In this document: in pieces, positions 7,677-15,328 of the stretch
How positions within the stretch are numbered: position 1 is the first letter of the stretch
How the letters are laid out: each line of letters begins with the position of its first letter
Source: Burkholderiales bacterium
Lineage (GTDB): Bacteria > Pseudomonadota > Gammaproteobacteria > Burkholderiales > SG8-41
DNA: 17,503 bases
Direction: 5' to 3'
Assembly (NCBI GenBank): GCA_019746155.1
Contig: JAIESJ010000056.1
Coordinates: 1 to 17,503 of the forward strand
The notes under the pieces: generated by a model
What the model was told of the DNA's origin: nothing
What the model saw: the letters and a program-made list of their open reading frames with translations, nothing else
Database searches by the model: none
Made by a program: the position numbers and the translations under genes

Positions 7677-8669
7677 ATGAAACGCATCGACGTGCACAGC
7701 CATGTGATACCTGAAACCATCATCCAGGCCATGCGTGAGCAACCGGCGCTTTACAACACAACGATAGAAGGGGAGGGCGACGCGCTCAAATTCGTCCGCG
7801 GCAAGATCAAATTCGACCTCATTCCCGAGTTTTACGACGCCGATGCCAAGGTCGAGTCGATGGACCGCAAGGGCATCGACATCTCGGTAATTTCTCCCGG
7901 GCCACAGGCTTTTTTCTACGGGCTGGGCGACGACCAGGCGCTGAAGACAGCGCAAATCGTCAACGAAGGCGTGGCGAAAATGGTCGCGGCCCGTCCTGAT
8001 CGGCTGCGCGGCATGGCGACGCTGCCGATGCAGCATCCGGACGCCGCGATCACGGACCTCGAACGCGTGGTGAAGGAATATGGATTCAAGGCGGTGGAAA
8101 TGGGGACCGCGATCGGAAATGAGGAACTCGCGGACCCCAAATTCAGGCCGGTGCTGCGTCGCATACAGGAACTCAAGGTAGTGATTTTCGCGCACCCCAA
8201 TACCCAGGGCTCCGCCGGCAGGCTGGATTGCTACTATCTCACCAACCTGATCGGCAACCCTCTCGATACCACCATCATGGTGGGCAAGCTCATGTTCAGC
8301 GGCGCGCTCGACGAACTGCCCGAGCTCAAGATTCTGCTGGCTCACGGCGGCGGTTTCCTGCCGTATCAAATCGGGCGTTTCGAGCATGGCCACGCGGTGC
8401 GTCCTGATACCAGTGCGGTCACCCAAACCAGGCCCATGGACCTGTTCAAACGCTTCTACTTCGATGCGCTGACGCACAGCCCGCAGGCGATCCGGCACCT
8501 GATCGACGTCGTGGGATCGGAGCGCGTCGTGATCGGTACCGATTCGCCGTTCGACATGGGAGAAGAGCACCCGGTGGAACGGCTTGACGCGGTGCCGCGC
8601 CTCACCCAGGCGGAACGCGAAGATGTGTGCTACCGCAGCGCGCTGCGCCTGTTCGGCGGGGAGCTGTGA
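7677..8669 (+). CDS. Amidohydrolase family 2 (ACMSD-like) decarboxylase/hydrolase
   Basis: A 330-aa TIM-barrel protein. The metal ligands can be placed: His7 and His9 in the N-terminal DVHSH motif, His173 in FAHPN, His223 in LAHGGG and Asp289 in GTDSPFD. This set and spacing closely follow aminocarboxymuconate-semialdehyde decarboxylase, whose relatives decarboxylate or hydrolyse ring-derived acids using zinc or manganese. No signal peptide is seen. A GGAGA ribosome site precedes the ATG by nine bases. It is followed after 13 bp by the NudC gene, so the two may be cotranscribed. The substrate is uncertain: decarboxylation of an aromatic or muconate-type acid, or lactone hydrolysis, are all within the family. 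Confidence 0.93.
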   Translation: MKRIDVHSHVIPETIIQAMREQPALYNTTIEGEGDALKFVRGKIKFDLIPEFYDADAKVESMDRKGIDISVISPGPQAFFYGLGDDQALKTAQIVNEGVAKMVAARPDRLRGMATLPMQHPDAAITDLERVVKEYGFKAVEMGTAIGNEELADPKFRPVLRRIQELKVVIFAHPNTQGSAGRLDCYYLTNLIGNPLDTTIMVGKLMFSGALDELPELKILLAHGGGFLPYQIGRFEHGHAVRPDTSAVTQTRPMDLFKRFYFDALTHSPQAIRHLIDVVGSERVVIGTDSPFDMGEEHPVERLDAVPRLTQAEREDVCYRSALRLFGGEL

Positions 8670-8682
8670 AAACAATGCGGCC

Positions 8683-9528
8683 ATGAACTCAGCCCGCCGC
8701 TTTAATCCCGCGCATCGTCCGCCCGGAGATATCGAGTTTCCAGCCCTGTGCTGCGCATTCCAGGCAGGGCGTCTGCTGGTGCAGCGCACAGGGGCGGCAC
8801 TGCAGCTGCCCCGTTTGCATCCCGGCCAGCTGGGTGCAAAGCCGGAGGAAAGCCACTATCTCGGCACGCTCGACGGCCAACACTGCTTCGCTGTGCGGCT
8901 GCCGGAGTTGCAGCCGCTGCCCGAGGGCGCCGAACTCATGGGCCTGCGTGCTTTCATGCTCGAGGCCGAGGACGTCGTTGCCGCGGTGGCGGGGCTTGCC
9001 CTGCAAGTGGTCGAGTGGGACCGCACTCATCGCTACTGCGGCAGCTGCGGGCAGCCCACCGTTGCGCACGCATCCGACCGTGCACGCGAGTGCCCGGACT
9101 GCCGCCAGATTTATTATCCGCGGATTTCTCCCGTGGTCATGGCACTGGTCACCCGCGGCAGGCGGTTGCTGCTTACTCGCAAGCCCGGCTATGCCGCGGG
9201 GCGTTATACCGTGATCGCGGGTTTTGTCGAGCCGGGCGAGACGCTGGAACACGCGCTGGCACGCGAGGTCCGCGAGGAAGTCGGCGTCGAGACCACAAAA
9301 CCACGTTACTTTGGCAGCCAGCCGTGGCCTTTCCCGAATTCGCTGGTGATGGCATTCAGCCTCGAGTATGCGGGCGGCGAAATGCGGGCCGATGGCGTGG
9401 AACTCGAAGATGCGCGCTGGTTCGATATCGACGCGCTGCCGGACTTGCCCGAACCGGCGCACATTTCACGCCAGCTGATCGATGCCACGATCGCCAGGCT
9501 GAGGAACGTGTCCGGCGGCGCGTCCTGA
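8683..9528 (+). CDS. nudC: NADH pyrophosphatase / RNA decapping hydrolase NudC
   Basis: A 281-aa Nudix enzyme that cleaves NAD(H) to NMN(H) and AMP and removes NAD caps from RNA 5' ends in characterised relatives. It has the family-specific layout: an N-terminal domain (1-110), a four-cysteine zinc ribbon (Cys119, 122, 137, 140), a full Nudix box at about 180-202 (GFVEPGE...REVREEVGV) and the NudC signature SQPWPFPNS at 212-220. The ATG at 8683 is chosen because upstream in-frame codons overlap the amidohydrolase and look unlike a NudC N-terminus; no strong ribosome site is present, which suggests coupling to the preceding gene. This is a housekeeping-type enzyme among catabolic genes. Confidence 0.95.
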   Translation: MNSARRFNPAHRPPGDIEFPALCCAFQAGRLLVQRTGAALQLPRLHPGQLGAKPEESHYLGTLDGQHCFAVRLPELQPLPEGAELMGLRAFMLEAEDVVAAVAGLALQVVEWDRTHRYCGSCGQPTVAHASDRARECPDCRQIYYPRISPVVMALVTRGRRLLLTRKPGYAAGRYTVIAGFVEPGETLEHALAREVREEVGVETTKPRYFGSQPWPFPNSLVMAFSLEYAGGEMRADGVELEDARWFDIDALPDLPEPAHISRQLIDATIARLRNVSGGAS

Positions 9529-9560
9529 GGTCCGCTTTGCGAATCGCAGCGTTGGCTAAA

Positions 9561-9589
9561 TTGTCCGGCACGCATGCGCGTGCTAGCAT
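9561..9589 (+). promoter_or_regulatory. Promoter candidate for the cupin-led cluster
   Basis: TTGTCC (9561-9566), a 17-bp spacer and TAGCAT (9584-9589), with TGC just before the -10 giving an extended -10 form. A small perfect stem, GCACGC/GCGTGC (9568-9573 and 9578-9583), sits in the spacer. It lies in the gap between nudC and the cupin gene, about 85 bp before the GTG start. Each hexamer matches only four of six consensus bases. Confidence 0.35.
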
Positions 9590-9674
9590 TACGCCCGATC
9601 GCCGCCCAGCACTGACGGGTTACGCGAAGCCCGCGGCGATATCCTAGAAAAGACCGGTCAGCCCAGGAGATACC

Positions 9675-10520
9675 GTGCCGTTTTACCGCTTTGAGGATTT
9701 CGAGAGCAATTATCTGACGCCCCACCTGTCGACCGGCAAAGCACCGCTGATCGAGGGGAAATACATGTATTTCTGCCTGCTGCACAAGAACGCAGGCACC
9801 GGTTCGGAATTGCACTATCATCCCAACGAACTGCTGATTTTTCCATTGCGCGGCAAGATCAACGCCATTGTGGGCAGGGACCGGCGCATCATCGGCCCCG
9901 GCATGTTCGTGCACGTACCGGCCTTTGCACGCCATTCCATGAGAGCCACCGAGGACGGCAACTGCCAGTACCTCTACATCAAGGACAAAACCTGGACCGT
10001 GGTCGGCCTGGCCGAGGATGAAGCCGTTCCGGAAAAAGCAATGACCGTGGACGAAGTCAACAAAAAATACAACGTCGGCGACCGCGACAAGCATCGGAAG
10101 GCGCAGGGAACATCGCAGGCGATCATCGACGGCCTCAATACCTGCTTTTACCCGATCCTGGAAGCGCTCGACGCGCCGCGCGCTTCGACGCGGCGGGTGA
10201 ACTGGATCGAGGGCGAGCGCCTGGCGTTCGGCTTTTTCGAGGTGCCCGCAGGCTACGAGGAGCCGCAGGCACGGACCGAGCATGAGATTTTCATCTATGT
10301 CCTGAGCGGCGAGATCAATGCCCGGGCCGGCAACGAAAACAAAACGGCAGGCAGCGGCGACATCATCCATGTTCCGCGCGGCGACACCTACCGGCTGCAG
10401 GTTAAATCACCGTTCACGCGTTATGCTCTGGTGCGCTCGACGCCGTATCTGGAGAACAGGATCGATTCGATGACACCGCACGAAGCGGAGCAGGCACGGC
10501 TCAATCTGAAACCGAACTGA
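9675..10520 (+). CDS. Bicupin domain protein (possible dioxygenase-like metalloenzyme)
   Basis: A 281-aa protein starting at a GTG (9675) behind a clear AGGAGA ribosome site. It has two cupin barrels. The first (about 35-105) carries the metal set His47, His49, Glu52 and His87. The second (about 185-255) keeps the fold signature (HEIFIYVLSGEI, then GDIIHVPRGDTYRL), but the HxH motif and the final His are missing (Tyr239 lies near the expected place), so it is probably structural. The two-barrel plan resembles gentisate or hydroxynaphthoate dioxygenases, although the protein is shorter; a ring-cleaving or isomerase role is only a guess. It heads a cluster that includes a beta-hydroxyacid dehydrogenase and a G3E metallochaperone. 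Confidence 0.85.
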   Translation: MPFYRFEDFESNYLTPHLSTGKAPLIEGKYMYFCLLHKNAGTGSELHYHPNELLIFPLRGKINAIVGRDRRIIGPGMFVHVPAFARHSMRATEDGNCQYLYIKDKTWTVVGLAEDEAVPEKAMTVDEVNKKYNVGDRDKHRKAQGTSQAIIDGLNTCFYPILEALDAPRASTRRVNWIEGERLAFGFFEVPAGYEEPQARTEHEIFIYVLSGEINARAGNENKTAGSGDIIHVPRGDTYRLQVKSPFTRYALVRSTPYLENRIDSMTPHEAEQARLNLKPN

Positions 10521-10567
10521 TTTCGCCGGGGCCGGGTCTGCCTCAACCACTGAGGAGGAAAGAAACC

Positions 10568-10774
10568 ATGATCGGGAAACTGTCAGGTGTGGTTATTGCC
10601 GCCGTATCCGCTGCGTTGCCGGCGCAGGCCGCATGGTCTCAGGGCTGGAAACCGCGGCGCAACGTCGAACTGATCGTTCCGGCGGGCGCCGGCGGCTCGC
10701 ATCACATCACGGTCGGGTTGCCGCTGCAGTCGGGCGGCGTCGACGTGACCAAGATCCTTTCTAGGGCTTTCTAA
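10568..10774 (+). pseudogene. Decayed Bug/TctC receptor gene with internal deletion and early stop
   Basis: A strong AGGAGG-type ribosome site and an intact signal peptide (to about AWSQG) lead into the receptor motif NVELIVPAGAGGS. The sequence then jumps directly to HHITVGLPLQSGGVDVTKI, which resembles a segment normally found more than 100 residues further on in this subfamily, and stops at residue 68. A normal receptor has about 320-330 residues. This is best read as a remnant with an in-frame internal deletion followed by loss of the C-terminal two lobes. It is followed directly by the AT-rich island at 10771-10813. A secreted short peptide could still be made. The identity of the internal segment rests on recalled family patterns. 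Confidence 0.75.
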
Positions 10775-10813
10775 GTAACTATTTGATTTAATTAATATTT
10801 TTTAGAGGTTATC
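10771..10813. other. AT-rich island at a rearrangement junction
   Basis: Only 8 of these 43 bases are G or C, in a window that is otherwise GC-rich. It starts where the receptor remnant ends and finishes where the dehydrogenase reading frame becomes recognisable. Just before it, CTTTCTA occurs twice (10757-10763 and 10767-10773). It may be a deletion or insertion scar, a promoter-like UP region, or an assembly artefact. Confidence 0.6.
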
Positions 10814-11743
10814 ATCCGGAAGTCAACCATCGGCCAGATTGGCCTGGGCATCATGGGCGGCGCCTTCGCCCGCCACCTGCTTGCCGCCGGATTCGACGTC
10901 GTGGGCTTTGACATCGACCGACGCCGGCGTGAAGCACTCAGAAGCGGGGGAGGGAAAAGCGCCGCTTCCTGTGCCGCGGTCGCAGCACAATGCGGCACGC
11001 TCATCACCTCGCTGCCGAGCATCCAGGCTTGTGAAGCCGCGTTCTTCGGCAGGGACGGCATCGCCGCCGGGGCGAAGCGCGGCACCATCGTGATCGAGAC
11101 CAGCACCCTGCCGCTGGAGTTCAAGCTCGATCTCAAGGCGCGCTGCAGCCGTCGCGGCATCATTTTGCTCGATTGCACCATCAGCGGCACCGGCGCCCAG
11201 GCGGCGGCGAAGGACACCGCGGTCTACGCCAGCGGCGACGAGGCCGCATTCAAACGCTGCAGGGAGGTGTTCGCCGGCTTTGCGCGCAGCACGCATTACT
11301 GCGGCGCCTTCGGCAACGGCACCAAACTCAAGTTCGTCGCCAATCTGCTGGTCACCATACACAACCTGTCCGCCGCCGAGGCCATCGTGCTCGGACTCAA
11401 GTCCGGCCTCGACCTCGAGCTGCTCTACAAGGTGATCAAGGACGGGGCGGGCACCTCGCGCATGTTCGAAGTGCGCGCGCCGCTGATGATCGCCGACGAT
11501 TACGCCAAGGCGACGATGAAAGTCGAGGTCTACCAGAAAGACATCGACATCATCGGCGACTACGCGGCCCGGATCCACTGTCCGACGCCGCTGTTCGACG
11601 CCAGCAGGCAGTTCTACGCCGCGGCGCTGTCCCAGGGTTTTGCCCGGCACGACACCGCCTCGATTTGCGCGGTGCTGGAGCAGATGGCGGGTAACCCGCG
11701 CCGCGCCCGGACCACCACACGCAAACGCAAGGAAGTCAAATGA
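10814..11743 (+). CDS. Beta-hydroxyacid dehydrogenase (3-hydroxyisobutyrate dehydrogenase family), unusual or lost start
   Basis: An NAD(P)-dependent dehydrogenase of about 309 residues: Rossmann motif GLGIMGG near the N-terminus, a substrate-binding segment around DCTISGTGAQ, and the catalytic Lys (codon 11324-11326) in NGTKLKFVANLL, followed by the all-helical C-terminal domain. The reading frame opens at 10796, but no ATG, GTG or TTG lies before the first ATG at 10853, which would cut off the first Rossmann strand. An ATC at 10814, preceded by AGAGG with good spacing and followed by RKSTIGQIGLG, is where an ATG would be expected; one base change (10816 C to G) would restore it. The end overlaps the next gene by 4 bp (ATGA). 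It may be translated from ATC, or be 5'-damaged. Confidence 0.82.
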   Translation: MRKSTIGQIGLGIMGGAFARHLLAAGFDVVGFDIDRRRREALRSGGGKSAASCAAVAAQCGTLITSLPSIQACEAAFFGRDGIAAGAKRGTIVIETSTLPLEFKLDLKARCSRRGIILLDCTISGTGAQAAAKDTAVYASGDEAAFKRCREVFAGFARSTHYCGAFGNGTKLKFVANLLVTIHNLSAAEAIVLGLKSGLDLELLYKVIKDGAGTSRMFEVRAPLMIADDYAKATMKVEVYQKDIDIIGDYAARIHCPTPLFDASRQFYAAALSQGFARHDTASICAVLEQMAGNPRRARTTTRKRKEVK

Positions 11744-12990
11744 ACACCACAACACTCTCTCCCCAGGCCCGGGCGGCACAGACGCTGTCCTGGAACATGA
11801 AGCTTCTGTCCCACAACGAACTTGCCGGCTTCGGCGGCATCGGCGAGGGCATCGGGCTGCAGCTCGCCCCCGACGGGCGCCGCATCCTGTGGCTCGCCCA
11901 CGAATCCGCGCCCAAGAATTTCACCGCGGTCGACGTGTCCGACGTGCGCAATCCCAGGGTGGTGATCCAGACCGAACTGCCGCACGCGGGAGTGCGCTCC
12001 AATTCGCTCGACGTCTGCGGCAATCTGATGGCGGTCGCCTACCAGACCAGGAAAACGGGGGACAAGCCGGCCGGTTTCGACCTGTTCGACATCAGCAAGC
12101 CGGAGCAACCAAAACTCATTTCGCACTTCGATGCCTCGGGGCCGCATTCGCGCGGCGCGCACTGTGTATGGTTCGTTGACGGTGAATACGTTCATCTCTC
12201 CTCGGGCGCACCGGATTTCGAGCCGCATAATCCCAAGGACGACCAGTTCTACCGCATCATCGATGTGCGCAACCCGGGCAAGCCCGCGGAGGTCGGCCGC
12301 TGGTGGCTGCCGGGCGTGCGCAAGGGCGACAAGGAGCCGCCGCCCAGGCGGCTGCCCCAGCAGTTCGACGCCGGTTTCCGCACGCACAACACCAACGTTT
12401 ACCCGCAGCGGCCGGACCGCGCCTACCTGGGCTACATCGACGGCGGCGCGATCATCCTCGACATCTCCGACAAGTCCAATCCGAAGATGATTACGCGCTG
12501 GCAGTACTCGCCGCCATACAACGGATTTACCCATACCGTGATGCCGCTGTTCGAACGCAATCTGCTCATCGTCACCGACGAATGCGTGCAGGACGACGGC
12601 AAGGACTGGCCCAAGCTGACCTGGGTGGTCGATGGCCGCGATGAAACCAATCCGGTGCCGATTTCGACCCTGCCGCTGCCGCCGGCCGAGAACTTCACCA
12701 GGCGCGGTGGCCGCTTCGGCTCGCATAACATGCACGAGAACTACCCCGGGCCGGTATCGTATCGTTCCGAAACCATCGTGGTCGCAACGTTTTTCAACGG
12801 CGGGGTGCGCGCCTACGACACGTCCAATCCCTACCAGCCCCGGGAAATCGCCTATTTTGTGCCGGGCGCGCCCAGGCTTTCCCCTGCAGGCGCGATCCAG
12901 CTGAACGACGTGTGGGTGGACGAGCGCGGCATCGTCTACACCGTGGACCGTTTCGCCGGCGGCCTCTACATCCTGGAAATGAACGTCTGA
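11740..12990 (+). CDS. LVIVD-repeat beta-propeller protein
   Basis: A 416-aa protein with repeated short units of the form 'V-D-[VI]-[SR]-[DN]-P' (for example AVDVSDVRNP, LFDISKPEQP, IIDVRNPGKP, ILDISDKSNP, AYDTSNPYQP), typical of LVIVD repeats that build a beta propeller. No signal peptide or membrane segment is visible. There are several His-containing motifs (HTVMPLF, GSHNMHENYP) which could bind metal, as in selenium-binding-protein-like propellers, but this is inference. It starts in the last codon of the dehydrogenase gene with an AGGAAG ribosome site, and is followed after a single base by the G3E GTPase gene. Tight coupling suggests a shared pathway. Its reaction, if any, is unknown. 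Confidence 0.85.
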   Translation: MNTTTLSPQARAAQTLSWNMKLLSHNELAGFGGIGEGIGLQLAPDGRRILWLAHESAPKNFTAVDVSDVRNPRVVIQTELPHAGVRSNSLDVCGNLMAVAYQTRKTGDKPAGFDLFDISKPEQPKLISHFDASGPHSRGAHCVWFVDGEYVHLSSGAPDFEPHNPKDDQFYRIIDVRNPGKPAEVGRWWLPGVRKGDKEPPPRRLPQQFDAGFRTHNTNVYPQRPDRAYLGYIDGGAIILDISDKSNPKMITRWQYSPPYNGFTHTVMPLFERNLLIVTDECVQDDGKDWPKLTWVVDGRDETNPVPISTLPLPPAENFTRRGGRFGSHNMHENYPGPVSYRSETIVVATFFNGGVRAYDTSNPYQPREIAYFVPGAPRLSPAGAIQLNDVWVDERGIVYTVDRFAGGLYILEMNV

Positions 12991-12991
12991 C

Positions 12992-14023
12992 GTGGAAGCG
13001 CTGGCCCAACCCGCTGCACCGGGACGCGATCCGCTGGCGGGCCGCATCCCGGTCAGCGTGGTCACCGGGTTTCTGGGCAGCGGCAAAACCACGCTCATCA
13101 ACCGCCTGCTCAAGCGCCCCGACATGAACCGGGTCGCCGTCATCATCAACGAGTTCGGCGAGCAAAGCATAGACCACGACCTCGTGCAGGTATCCTCCGA
13201 GCAGATGATGCTGCTCAACAACGGCTGCCTGTGCTGCGTGCTGCGCGGCGACTTGCAGGAAACGCTGCGGGAGCTCTTCATCAAGCGCCGCAACGGGGAA
13301 ATCATCGACTTTGACCGGGTCGTCATCGAGACCACCGGCCTGGCCGATCCCGCGCCGGTGATGCAGACGCTGATGACCGACACCCTACTGCAGGCGCAGT
13401 ACCGCCTTGATTGCGTGGTGTCTCTGGTCGACGCGGTGAACGGTTTGGAACAACTGGAAACGCTGGCGGAACCGAAAAAGCAGGCGGCGCTGGCCGACCG
13501 ATTGGTCATCACCAAGTCCGATCTCGTCACAGGCGAACAGCTCGCAAAGCTCCAATCGCGCCTGCGCGAGTTCAATCCGCAGGCGCCGCTGCGGATTGCG
13601 GTCAACGGCGAAATCGAGCTCGCATTCCTGATCGACGTGGGTCTGCGCGACACGCGTTCCGGGCTCGAGGACGTCGAGCGCTGGATAGGCGGGGACGCCG
13701 GCCACGGGCACGATACGGCGATCCAGTCGTTCTGCCTGCGCTTCGATCAACCGTTTTCGTGGGCGGCGTTCACCCAGTGCATGGAAGTGCTGACCGCGTT
13801 GCGCGGCTCCGACCTGCTGCGCGTGAAAGGCCTGGTCAACGTGGAATCGCATGCCGGGCCGCTGGTGGTGCAGGGCGTGCAACACCTGTTCCATCCGCCG
13901 GTCGAGCTTAAGTCCTGGCCGAGTGCCGACCGGCGGTCGCGCCTCGTTTTCATCACTCGGGGTATTCCGCGGGACACCATCGCGAGTCTGTTTACGGCGA
14001 TTGCCGCAGTTGCGCCGCGCTGA
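12992..14023 (+). CDS. CobW/COG0523 family G3E GTPase metallochaperone
   Basis: A 343-aa GTPase. Walker A GFLGSGKT at 26-33, the metal-binding GCLCC (CxCC; Cys79, Cys81, Cys82), ETTGLADP at 113-120, the guanine-specificity motif TKSD at 174-177, a short His-bearing GHGHD stretch in the linker, and the C-terminal CobW_C domain. The family inserts or allocates zinc, cobalt or iron to client enzymes. The start is a GTG at 12992, one base after the stop of the LVIVD-repeat gene, so translation is coupled. The context suggests that the client is a metalloenzyme in this cluster, such as the cupin or the LVIVD protein; cobalamin biosynthesis is not supported by neighbours. Confidence 0.93.
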   Translation: MEALAQPAAPGRDPLAGRIPVSVVTGFLGSGKTTLINRLLKRPDMNRVAVIINEFGEQSIDHDLVQVSSEQMMLLNNGCLCCVLRGDLQETLRELFIKRRNGEIIDFDRVVIETTGLADPAPVMQTLMTDTLLQAQYRLDCVVSLVDAVNGLEQLETLAEPKKQAALADRLVITKSDLVTGEQLAKLQSRLREFNPQAPLRIAVNGEIELAFLIDVGLRDTRSGLEDVERWIGGDAGHGHDTAIQSFCLRFDQPFSWAAFTQCMEVLTALRGSDLLRVKGLVNVESHAGPLVVQGVQHLFHPPVELKSWPSADRRSRLVFITRGIPRDTIASLFTAIAAVAPR

Positions 14024-14231
14024 TCAGGTATCGCAATCGTGCGGGTTTGCCTCACTGGCATAATAGTTGCTACCCTAGTCTCGAGTGTCCCGCAAAATTC
14101 TTGTACGAATCGTAGGTCGGAAACCCTTCCCCGGCAAGGCATTGCCAGGAGACGGGCGACCTGCGGATACACGCGTTATTTTTTGGGGCGCTATTGGCTG
14201 TTTTCAACCTCACTCAAAACAAGGTGGTCAC
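14024..14231. other. 208-bp spacer upstream of the third intact Bug receptor gene
   Basis: No gene is seen. It contains CATAAT-like and TTGCCA-like hexamers, but no pair at convincing spacing, and a small GGCAA/TTGCC stem near 14133-14146. A promoter for the receptor is expected here but cannot be placed with confidence. Confidence 0.4.
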
Positions 14232-15206
14232 ATGAAATTGCAAACCCGTATTGCCGGTTGTCTGCTTGCGGTCAGTGCCGTCGTTGCTCCCGGCATCGTC
14301 CATGCCCAGAGTTACCCCACCAAGGCCGTGCGTATCATCGTGCCTTTCCCGCCCGGCGGCATATCCGACGCATTGGCGCGGGTTTCCGCGCAGAACCTGA
14401 GCACAGCGCTCGGTCATCAGTTCTTAGTGGAAAACCGACCGGGCGCCGGCACTACCATCGCCGCCGATCTGGTGGCAAAGGCTATGCCCGATGGCTATAC
14501 GATCTACTTCACCGACGTGACCACCCATGCCATCAACGCCACGCTTTACACCAGGCTGCCGTACGATTCGGTAAAAGACTTCACGCAGATCGCACTGGTC
14601 GCCCAGACGCCCTTGATTCTTGTCGTGCATCCCTCGCTGCCCGTGAAGTCGGTGAAGGAACTTATCGCACTTGCCAAGTCGCGTCCCAACGATATCGCTT
14701 ACGCGTCTTCCGGCAACGGCACCATCCTCCATTTGTCGGGTGAAACCTTGAAATCCATGGCGGGCATCAATATGGTGCATGTCCCGTACAAAGGCAGTGC
14801 ACCGGTGGTTGCCGCATTGCTCGGCGGCGAGGTGTCGGTGTCGTTCTCGACCACGCCGGCTGCCTTGCAGTATATCAAGGCGGGCAAACTGCGCGCCCTC
14901 GGCGTTACCAGTACCAAGCGCTCGCCGGTGCTGCCGGAGGTGCCGCCGTTGGCGGATACGCTGAAGGGCTTCGACATCATCCTCTACAGCGGCGTCATGG
15001 GCCCGGCAGGCATACCCAGGGACATCGTCGCCAAGCTGCACGGCGAGTTCACCAAGATGCTGGCATTACCCAAGGTCAAGGAGGCGTGGGCTTCCTACGG
15101 CGCGGATCCCGTCAATATGACGCCGGAGCAGTTCACTGCGCATTTAAAAAGCGACATCGCCAAGCTGGGCAAAATGGTGAAGGCTGCGGGTGCCAAGGTC
15201 GACTGA
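14232..15206 (+). CDS. Bug/TctC family periplasmic solute-binding receptor (upstream of selenoprotein genes)
   Basis: A 324-aa complete receptor: signal peptide cleaved probably after IVHA (about residue 25), PFPPGGISD motif at 38-46, PDGYTIY, HPSLPVKSVKELI, VHVPYKGSAP in the second lobe, RALGVTSTKRSPVLPEVPP and the canonical C-terminal KMVKAAGAKVD. The ATG at 14232 is chosen over an upstream in-frame start because it directly precedes the signal peptide and follows AAGGTGG. It is 122 bp upstream of the UGSC selenoprotein gene in the same direction, so it may deliver the substrate of that system, although two hairpins and a separate promoter candidate lie between them. The ligand is unknown. 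Confidence 0.93.
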   Translation: MKLQTRIAGCLLAVSAVVAPGIVHAQSYPTKAVRIIVPFPPGGISDALARVSAQNLSTALGHQFLVENRPGAGTTIAADLVAKAMPDGYTIYFTDVTTHAINATLYTRLPYDSVKDFTQIALVAQTPLILVVHPSLPVKSVKELIALAKSRPNDIAYASSGNGTILHLSGETLKSMAGINMVHVPYKGSAPVVAALLGGEVSVSFSTTPAALQYIKAGKLRALGVTSTKRSPVLPEVPPLADTLKGFDIILYSGVMGPAGIPRDIVAKLHGEFTKMLALPKVKEAWASYGADPVNMTPEQFTAHLKSDIAKLGKMVKAAGAKVD

Positions 15207-15219
15207 TCCTGATCAGTCG
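15200..15219. terminator. Perfect 20-bp inverted repeat over the Bug receptor stop codon
   Basis: CGACTGATC (15200-15208) and GATCAGTCG (15211-15219) are exact inverted repeats with two bases between them; as RNA the stem would be about seven pairs with a six-base loop. It spans the receptor stop codon (15204-15206). No T-run follows. It may protect the mRNA 3' end, pause transcription or bind a protein. Confidence 0.5.
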
Positions 15220-15254
15220 CCTCGACTCATCGGCTTGATTCTACGTTTCCCGGA

Positions 15255-15279
15255 CGGGCATTTAATCTCTGCTTGCCCG
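15255..15279. promoter_or_regulatory. Inverted repeat overlapping the -35 of the selenoprotein operon promoter
   Basis: CGGGCA (15255-15260) and TGCCCG (15274-15279) are exact inverted repeats with a 13-base spacer. The right arm covers five bases of the -35 candidate TTGCCC. It may act as an operator, or as the terminator stem of the upstream receptor transcript; no T-run is present. Confidence 0.35.
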
Positions 15280-15301
15280 GGGAGCGATGGATGGCGATAA
15301 T
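15273..15301 (+). promoter_or_regulatory. Sigma70-type promoter candidate for the UGSC selenoprotein operon
   Basis: TTGCCC (15273-15278), exactly 17 bp, then GATAAT (15296-15301; five of six consensus bases). Transcription would start near 15308, giving a leader of about 20 bases that contains the ribosome site GGGAGAAG (15319-15326) and the ATG at 15329. This would let the selenoprotein genes be expressed apart from the upstream receptor. Confidence 0.5.
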
Positions 15302-15328
15302 TAGAACGTCAACGATGTGGGAGAAGCG

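Noticed and set aside
9675..10520. Naming the bicupin protein gentisate 1,2-dioxygenase
   Set aside because: It is shorter than that enzyme, the second barrel lacks ligands and no gentisate pathway genes are present.
11614..13653. A 679-codon open frame on the minus strand opposite the dehydrogenase, LVIVD and G3E GTPase genes
   Set aside because: It lies across three well-supported plus-strand genes, has a low-complexity Arg/Ser-rich start and no recognisable domain; it is an antisense artefact of GC-rich codon use.
12992..14023. Assignment of the GTPase as CobW of cobalamin biosynthesis
   Set aside because: The motifs fit the whole COG0523 group and no cobalamin genes are nearby, so only the family name is supported.
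14024..14231. Promoter made of TTGCCT (14047-14052) and TACCCT or CATAAT nearby
   Set aside because: The hexamer pairs have poor spacing or poor -10 matches, so no promoter is called.
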